Positions 59,073-64,000 of a DNA stretch of 64,000 nt are shown here, one piece after another (within the stretch, counting starts at the first letter, position 1; each line of letters begins with the position of its first letter). The stretch comes from Methanobrevibacter sp. (GTDB lineage Archaea; Methanobacteriota; Methanobacteria; Methanobacteriales; Methanobacteriaceae). The position numbers were made by a program, and so were the translations under genes. The stretch lies in contig NZ_JAUNXI010000007.1 in assembly GCF_030539875.1 (NCBI RefSeq), positions 34,392-98,391 of the forward strand, in the 5' to 3' direction. The notes under the pieces were generated by a model. It did no database searches. It worked only from the letters and a program-made list of their open reading frames with translations, and was not told where the DNA came from.

Positions 59073-59414
59073 TTCTCTTGATTTATTAGTTTTTATCACT
59101 GCTAATAGATGACTTGCTCAACTTTTTATACATCGATATTTTTAGGACTTTTCTAAAAATAAAACTTAGCGCAGAATGATTTATGCATTGTAATATGTTC
59201 ATTGTGCTCCGATTGGATTTAACTCAATGGAATATATTGAACTCTAATATTTATCTAGTTGTAAGTTTTCTTATGGCTATTTATTAATTCGATAAGGTTA
59301 TTTAATTCATAATCTTGTCAAAATCTGTTAATAGTTATTGAATTAGCTATTAATCTACAAAAATTAAAATAATTTAAAAAATAAGGAAAAATATTAATAA
59401 GGAGGTTAAAATAA
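59073..59414 (+). promoter_or_regulatory. 342-base leader region of the ribosomal protein operon
   Basis: Non-coding. TTTTTAG (59139-59145) pairs with CTAAAAA (59153-59159), and GCGCAGAATGA (59169-59179) pairs with TCATTGTGCTC (59199-59209) at 9 of 11 positions. AAGGAGG at 59399-59405 is the binding site for rpl3. The transcription start is unclear; if it is near 59150, the leader is over 250 bases long and structured, which could allow feedback by a ribosomal protein (inference). Confidence 0.4.
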
Positions 59415-60425
59415 ATGGTAAGACATCACCAGCCAAGAAAAGGGTCTGTTGCTTTTAGTCCAAGGAAAAGAGCAGCTAAAGAAACCCCTAGGGTAAAATC
59501 TTGGCCACAAATTGATGAACCAAAATTACTCGGCCTCGCAGGTTATAAAGTCGGTATGACTCACGCTATGGTCACTGATACCGATAAAAACTCTCCTACT
59601 AATGGTATGGATATTTTCACTCCAGTTACCGTATTGGAAGTACCTCCGGTCGTTGTGATGGGAATTAGAGCTTATGAAAAAACTTCTCGTGGATTGAAAG
59701 TAATCACCGAAGTTCTTGCAGACAATTTAGATAAAGAACTTTCTAGGAAAATTTCTCTTCCTAAGGAATACAATAAATCTGAAGCTATTGCAAAAATACA
59801 AGGTGCATTAGAAAACACAGAAGAAATTAGGGTATTAGTACACACAAATCCAAAAGTAACTAGCGTACCTAAGAAAAAACCGGACATTTTTGAATGTGGT
59901 ATAGGTGGAGCAAATCCTGAAGAAAAATTAAATACTGCATTGGAATTATTAGGTAATGAAGTAAAAGCTAGTGAAATCTTCAACGAAGGTGAATTTGTTG
60001 ATGCTATTGCAACTACCAAAGGAAAAGGATTCCAAGGTGTAGTAAAAAGATGGGGAATCAGAATTCAATATGGTAAAGCTGTTAGAGCAGGTAAAGGTAG
60101 ACACGTAGGTTCTATTGGACCTTGGACACCTAGAAGAACCATGTGGACTGTTGCTCAAGCAGGTCAAATGGGATACCATAAAAGAACTGAATTCAATAAA
60201 AGAATTTTAAAAATCGCATCAGCAGATGAAGTTGACCAAGTCAATCCTGATGGTGGATTTGTAAAATACGGACTTGTTAAAAACGATTACGTTTTAGTCA
60301 AAGGATCCCTTCCAGGACCTTCTAAAAGATTAGTAATCTTAAGACAACCTATTAGGCCTAATAATAAAGCTGAGGATATACCTCAAATTAATTACATAAG
60401 TACAAAATCTAAACAAGGGGTATAA
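59415..60425 (+). CDS. rpl3: 50S ribosomal protein L3
   Basis: Large-subunit core protein of 336 residues starting MVRHHQPRKGSVAFSPRKRA, typical for archaea/eukaryotes. The C-terminal half holds the conserved KGKGFQGVVKRWGIR and GRHVGSIGPWTPRRTMW loop that reaches the peptidyl transferase centre. AAGGAGG precedes the ATG. First gene of the L3-L4-L23-L2-S19-L22-S3-L29 operon; two bases separate it from rpl4. Confidence 0.98.
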   Translation: MVRHHQPRKGSVAFSPRKRAAKETPRVKSWPQIDEPKLLGLAGYKVGMTHAMVTDTDKNSPTNGMDIFTPVTVLEVPPVVVMGIRAYEKTSRGLKVITEVLADNLDKELSRKISLPKEYNKSEAIAKIQGALENTEEIRVLVHTNPKVTSVPKKKPDIFECGIGGANPEEKLNTALELLGNEVKASEIFNEGEFVDAIATTKGKGFQGVVKRWGIRIQYGKAVRAGKGRHVGSIGPWTPRRTMWTVAQAGQMGYHKRTEFNKRILKIASADEVDQVNPDGGFVKYGLVKNDYVLVKGSLPGPSKRLVILRQPIRPNNKAEDIPQINYISTKSKQGV

Positions 60426-60427
60426 TC

Positions 60428-61192
60428 ATGAAAGTTAACGTTTATTCTATTAATGGGGAAGTAAAAGAGGAAATCGAACTTCCAGCTATTTTTGATGAAG
60501 TATACAGACCAGATTTAATCAAAAGAGCTGTACTTTCTGCACAATCTGCAAGAGTACAACCATGGGGAAACGATCCGATGGCAGGTAAAAGAACTTCTGC
60601 TAAAGGATGGGGTTCCGGTAGAGGTACTGCAAGAGTACCAAGGATTAAAAATGGTTCCAAAGCAGCTTTCGTACCAATGGCTATTGGTGGTAGAAAAGCA
60701 CATCCTACTAGAGCTGAAAAAAATCATCACGAAAAAATCAACATAAAAGAAAGAAGATTTGCTATTAGATCTGCTGTTGCAGCAACTACCAATAAGGAAA
60801 TTGTTGAAAACAGAGGTCACAAAGTTGCAGATTTAGAACAAGTACCTATCATTGTTGAAGATGACATCGAATCTGTAAAAACTACTAAACAAACTCGTGA
60901 AATCTTCCAAAACTTAGGCGTATATGATGATATTATTCGTGCTAAAGAAGGTAAAAGAATAAGAGCAGGTAGGGGTAAAACCAGAGGAAGAAAATATAAA
61001 AAAGTAAAAGGACCTCTTGTAGTCGTTGGTGAAGATAAAGGTATTAATTTAGGTGCAAGAAACCACGCTGGTGTGGATGTTGTTGCTGTTGAAAATTTAA
61101 ATGCTGAATTATTAGCACCAGGTACCCATGCAGGAAGACTCACTATTTACTCCAAGTCAGCTGTCGAAAAGTTAGGAGGTTTATTCCAATAA
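60428..61192 (+). CDS. rpl4: 50S ribosomal protein L4
   Basis: 254-residue archaeal L4 (L1e-like), recognised by the KRASAQSARVQPWGNDPMAG-like stretch (here VLSAQSARVQPWGNDPMAGK), GWGSGRGTARVPRI and RKAHPTRAEKNHHEKIN. The extended loop lines the nascent-chain tunnel. In bacteria L4 represses its own operon, which is not known in archaea. Translation is coupled to rpl3, and the Arg codons are almost all AGA. Confidence 0.97.
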   Translation: MKVNVYSINGEVKEEIELPAIFDEVYRPDLIKRAVLSAQSARVQPWGNDPMAGKRTSAKGWGSGRGTARVPRIKNGSKAAFVPMAIGGRKAHPTRAEKNHHEKINIKERRFAIRSAVAATTNKEIVENRGHKVADLEQVPIIVEDDIESVKTTKQTREIFQNLGVYDDIIRAKEGKRIRAGRGKTRGRKYKKVKGPLVVVGEDKGINLGARNHAGVDVVAVENLNAELLAPGTHAGRLTIYSKSAVEKLGGLFQ

Positions 61193-61214
61193 TTTGGAAA
61201 AATAGGTGATTATT

Positions 61215-61475
61215 ATGGATTCATACTCAATTATTATTAAACCTCATGTTACTGAAAAAACCATGAACTTAATTGATCAAAATAATGAGATTACTTTTGT
61301 TGTACGCCGTACAGCTAATAAATCACAAATCAAAAGAGCTTTTGAACAATTATACGAAGAAAAAGTAGAAAGAGTCAACACTCACATTACTACTAAAGGT
61401 GAAAAAGTAGCATACATCAAACTTGTTGAAGAAGAAATGGCAGAAGAACTCGCTGTCAGAATAGGTGTATTCTAA
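61215..61475 (+). CDS. rpl23: 50S ribosomal protein L23
   Basis: 86-residue archaeal L23 that sits at the tunnel exit and docks the SRP. It begins MDSYSIIIKPHVTEKTM, with the universal KPHVTEK motif, and continues with FVVRRTANKSQIKRAFEQLY. ATG 61215 fits AGGTGATTATT; the GTG at 61206 belongs to this site. Twelve bases to rpl2. Confidence 0.97.
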   Translation: MDSYSIIIKPHVTEKTMNLIDQNNEITFVVRRTANKSQIKRAFEQLYEEKVERVNTHITTKGEKVAYIKLVEEEMAEELAVRIGVF

Positions 61476-61487
61476 GGAGGAATTTGA

Positions 61488-62213
61488 ATGGGAAAACGAT
61501 TAATACATCAAAGAAGAGGAAGAGGAACTCCTGCTCACCGTGTTGCTTCTCATCGTTTTAAAGATAAAATTAAATACAGATCCTACGATGCATTAGAAAA
61601 AGAAGGCAGTATTAAAGGTAAAGTCGTTGACATTTTACATGACCCAGCAAGAACCGCTCCTATTGCAGAAGTAAAATTCGAAAATGGTGAAAAGAAATTT
61701 ATCTTAGCACCTGAAAGCATTCAAATTGGAGATGAAATTGAATGCGGTATTTCTGCACCTATTAAATTCGGTAATACATTACCTCTTGCTGAAATTCCTG
61801 AAGGTACTCCAATTTACGATATTGAAAACACACCTGGTGACGGTGGACGTTTTGTAAGATCTTCTGGAACTTATGCGTCTGTTGTTACTCATGATGCAAA
61901 TCAAGCTGTTGTTGAATTACCATCTGGTGAATTAAAATACTTAAATCCTAAATGCCGTGCAAGTATCGGTGTTGTTGCTGGTGGAGGTAGAAAAGATAAA
62001 CCGTTCCTTAAAGCGGGTAAAAGATGGCATGCTTACAAAGCTAAAGGTAAGAAGTTTATGACTGTTAGAGGAGTAGCAATGAATGCTGTTGATCACCCTC
62101 ACGGGGGAGGTAACAGACAACATCCTGGTCGTCCAACTACTGTTTCAAGACACGCACCACCGGGAAGAAAAGTTGGTTCCATTGCAGCTAAAAGAACAGG
62201 TTTAAAAAGATAG
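61488..62213 (+). CDS. rpl2: 50S ribosomal protein L2
   Basis: 241-residue archaeal L2, required for subunit joining and the peptidyl transferase centre. It shows GKRLIHQRRGRGTPAHR, LPSGELKYLNPKCRASIG and the signature AMNAVDHPHGGGNRQHPG with its critical His. AAGGAGGAATTTG precedes the ATG. Tightly spaced between rpl23 and rps19. Confidence 0.98.
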   Translation: MGKRLIHQRRGRGTPAHRVASHRFKDKIKYRSYDALEKEGSIKGKVVDILHDPARTAPIAEVKFENGEKKFILAPESIQIGDEIECGISAPIKFGNTLPLAEIPEGTPIYDIENTPGDGGRFVRSSGTYASVVTHDANQAVVELPSGELKYLNPKCRASIGVVAGGGRKDKPFLKAGKRWHAYKAKGKKFMTVRGVAMNAVDHPHGGGNRQHPGRPTTVSRHAPPGRKVGSIAAKRTGLKR

Positions 62214-62228
62214 ATAGAGGGTGTTTCA

Positions 62229-62639
62229 TTGGCAAGAAAAATATTTAAATATAAAGGTTATACTCTTGAAGAACTTCAGGACATGTCTTTAGAGGAAGTA
62301 ATGGAATTATTCCCTGCAAGACAAAGAAGATCTTTAAAAAGAGGATTCTTACCAAGACAACAAATTGTTTTGGATAAAATGAGAAAATTAAATAAAGAAG
62401 GAACTAAAGATGGTCGTCCTGTAGTTATTAGGACCCATTGCAGAGACATGATTGTAATACCTGAAATGGTTGGAACCACTTTCGGTATTTATGATGGTCA
62501 GAATTTTGTTGAAGTCACTATTGCACCAGAAATGATTGGTCATTACTTTGGTGAATATGCACCAACCAGAAAAAGAGTTCAACACGGAGACCCAGGTATG
62601 GGAGCTACAAGATCATCTATGTTTGTACCACTTAAATAA
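62229..62639 (+). CDS. rps19: 30S ribosomal protein S19
   Basis: 136-residue archaeal S19 of the small-subunit head: [33 protein letters not shown], and the conserved [17 protein letters not shown] with [19 protein letters not shown] at the end. The start is TTG 62229 behind GAGGGTG; there is no ATG at the family's N-terminus. This is one of several TTG starts in the window. Confidence 0.97.
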   Translation: MARKIFKYKGYTLEELQDMSLEEVMELFPARQRRSLKRGFLPRQQIVLDKMRKLNKEGTKDGRPVVIRTHCRDMIVIPEMVGTTFGIYDGQNFVEVTIAPEMIGHYFGEYAPTRKRVQHGDPGMGATRSSMFVPLK

Positions 62640-62651
62640 GGAGATTAGAAC

Positions 62652-63119
62652 ATGGCTAACAACAAATATGCTTATAATGAAGAAGTTGATGAAGCAAAAA
62701 CTGCACGTGCTATGGCAAAATCTCTCAAAATTTCTCCAAAGCACAGTGTTGAGATTTGCAGTGCAATTAGAGGAATGGAAGTAGGAAAAGCTAAAGCTTA
62801 CTTAGAAAATGTTATTGATATGAAAAAATCAGTTCCTTTCAAAAGACACAACAAAAAAGTTGGTCACAGAAAAGGACAAGAAGGTTGGCCTTCCGGAAGA
62901 TATCCTGTAAAAGCTGCTGAACAGATTTTAAAAGTATTAAAAAATGCAGAAGCTAATGCAGAGTACAAAGGTATGGACACTGAAAAATTAGTTATTGAAC
63001 ATATTTCTAGTCACAAAGGTGTTGTAATTCCCGGATATATCCCAAGAGCATTTGGTAGAATGACTCCATTTAACACACCTACTACTCATATTCAAATTGT
63101 ATTACAGGAGGCTAACTAA
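62652..63119 (+). CDS. rpl22: 50S ribosomal protein L22
   Basis: 155-residue archaeal L22 (L17e-like). [20 protein letters not shown] and [20 protein letters not shown] are typical, and the C-terminal [19 protein letters not shown] forms the tunnel hairpin. AAGGAGAT precedes the ATG. Its stop overlaps rps3 by one base (TAATG). Confidence 0.97.
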   Translation: MANNKYAYNEEVDEAKTARAMAKSLKISPKHSVEICSAIRGMEVGKAKAYLENVIDMKKSVPFKRHNKKVGHRKGQEGWPSGRYPVKAAEQILKVLKNAEANAEYKGMDTEKLVIEHISSHKGVVIPGYIPRAFGRMTPFNTPTTHIQIVLQEAN

Positions 63120-63874
63120 TGATAGAAAAAGATTTTGTCACCGAGGGCCTTAGAAGAACCAAAATTGATGAATACTTAGAAAAAGAACTTGAAAGAGCCG
63201 GATATGGTGGAATGGATGTTCAGATTACTCCTTTAGGAACCATGGTTGTTGTCTATGCAGAAAGACCAGGTATGGTTATTGGTAGAGGAGGTAAAAATGT
63301 AAGGGATATTACCAATACTCTTAAAACTAAATTCGGATTAGATAATCCTCAAATTGAAGTTAAAGAAGTAGATGTTCCTGAACTCAACCCTAAAATCATG
63401 GCTTACAAAATTTCTAACATGTTACAAAGAGGTATGCACTTTAGAAGAGTAGCTTATTCCACTATTCGTAGAATTATGGGTGCTGGCGCTCAAGGTGTAG
63501 AAGTAACTATTTCTGGTAAAATCAGAGGTTCCAGATCTGCTGTAGCTAAATTTGTTGAAGGATACATTAAAAAATGTGGAGAACCTTCAATAAGATTTGT
63601 AGAAGAAGGTTTTGCTACCGCTCAATTAAAACCTGGTGTCTTAGGTATTTATGTAAGAATTATGCCTCCGGAAACTGTATTACCTGATTCAGTTGAAATT
63701 CTTCCTCCAAAAATGATCATCGAAGAAGACGGTGATGTTATTGAAGAAGAAATCGATGTTGAAACCGAAGAAATCATCGAAGAAGAAATCATTGAGGAAG
63801 TTGAAGACCTCGACGAATTAGAAGAAGTTGTTGAAGAAGAATCTGCTGATGAAGTGGAGAAAGACGATAGTTAA
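63119..63874 (+). CDS. rps3: 30S ribosomal protein S3 with long acidic tail
   Basis: 251-residue S3, which guards the mRNA entry site. The KH domain carries MVIGRGGKNVRDI (GxxG loop); RGMHFRRVAYSTIRRIMGAGAQG-type residues form the C-terminal domain (about 95-190). After about residue 200 there is a 50-residue tail made mainly of Glu, Asp, Ile and Val, unusual in an RNA-binding protein though known in variable length in archaea. GGAGG inside rpl22 serves as its binding site. Confidence 0.97.
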   Translation: MIEKDFVTEGLRRTKIDEYLEKELERAGYGGMDVQITPLGTMVVVYAERPGMVIGRGGKNVRDITNTLKTKFGLDNPQIEVKEVDVPELNPKIMAYKISNMLQRGMHFRRVAYSTIRRIMGAGAQGVEVTISGKIRGSRSAVAKFVEGYIKKCGEPSIRFVEEGFATAQLKPGVLGIYVRIMPPETVLPDSVEILPPKMIIEEDGDVIEEEIDVETEEIIEEEIIEEVEDLDELEEVVEEESADEVEKDDS

Positions 63875-63908
63875 ATTTTAATTTAATTATCTTAAAAGAG
63901 TTGGAACA

Positions 63909-64000
63909 ATGGCGATTTTAAGAAGTAAAGAAATTTGGGACATGGAAGTTGATGAGATTCAAGATAAATTAGTTGAACTCAGAGCTGAATTATCCAAAAA
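63909..64000 (+). CDS. rpl29: 50S ribosomal protein L29 (partial, cut by window edge)
   Basis: The first 30 codons are present: MAILRSKEIWDMEVDEIQD then LVELRAELSK, the helical hairpin of L29 at the tunnel exit. A GAGTTGG stretch precedes the ATG, and 34 bases separate it from rps3. The gene continues beyond the right edge. Confidence 0.93.
   Translation, partial: MAILRSKEIWDMEVDEIQDKLVELRAELSK

Overview
The window is from a pseudomurein-walled, hydrogenotrophic methanogen of the order Methanobacteriales, most likely Methanobrevibacter (M. smithii-like). Support comes from the low G+C, archaeal promoters (TTTATATA boxes), GGTGA-type ribosome binding sites, a thermosome, archaeal-order ribosomal proteins (L3-L4-L23-L2-S19-L22-S3-L29), an archaeal SRP RNA, five methanogenesis marker proteins, heterodisulfide reductase subunits, and a surface protein with pseudomurein-binding repeats. 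The species name is inference from gene order and protein style; no search was run.

Layout. 0.3-5.1 kb: chorismate mutase and S17e, then a lysine/diaminopimelate cluster (aspartokinase, dapA, dapB, asd). 5.3-8.4 kb: a coiled-coil repeat protein and the thermosome. 8.7-10.2 kb: exonuclease VII, a bacterial-type enzyme. 10.3-13.6 kb: PRC-barrel protein, pyrE, moaB and three winged-helix regulators. 13.8-16.4 kb: nob1, a DUF2117 protein and methanogenesis marker 2. 16.5-17.2 kb: a secreted nuclease. 17.4-22.6 kb: methanogenesis markers 3, 6, 5, 15 and 17, followed by a NifB-type radical SAM protein. 22.7-27.2 kb: pyrophosphatase, mtnA, trm5 and dphB. 27.2-31.4 kb: an accessory-looking stretch with a duplicated non-coding unit, a MarR regulator, a lone hydroxyacyl-CoA dehydrogenase, small DNA-binding-like proteins and a second coiled-coil protein. 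32.2-34.1 kb: hdrC-hdrB. 34.3-37.2 kb: DUF749/DUF2096/phosphoesterase, 2-phosphoglycerate kinase and a CBS protein. 37.3-37.8 kb: SRP RNA and tRNA-Ser(GCT). 37.8-41.5 kb: cation transporter, aminotransferase and a radical SAM protein. 41.9-44.8 kb: a large adhesin-like protein ending in a pseudomurein-peptidase-like domain. 44.9-47.1 kb: coaD, ferredoxin, polyferredoxin and two pilin-like proteins. 47.2-57.9 kb: mixed housekeeping genes including RqcH, DUF2070, fumarase beta, a SelA-like protein, birA and pycA. 58-64 kb: a SPOUT methyltransferase gene and the ribosomal protein operon, cut at the right edge.

The most interesting block is 17.4-22.6 kb. Mmp3 and Mmp17 are known partners of the ATP-dependent methyl-coenzyme M reductase activation complex, and recent structural work on that complex reported nitrogenase-type complex iron-sulfur clusters. 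NifB is the enzyme that makes the carbide-centred precursor of such clusters. Here nifB lies directly behind mmp17, with no nitrogenase gene in the window, so the layout fits a cofactor-supply module for activating the methane-forming enzyme. hdrB-hdrC and the FwdF-like polyferredoxin lie in the same window, but nothing in the sequence ties them to this block. Other notable items are an acidic 118-residue extension on HdrC, several palindromic operator candidates, at least two candidate small RNAs, and a likely ATT start codon on the surface protein.
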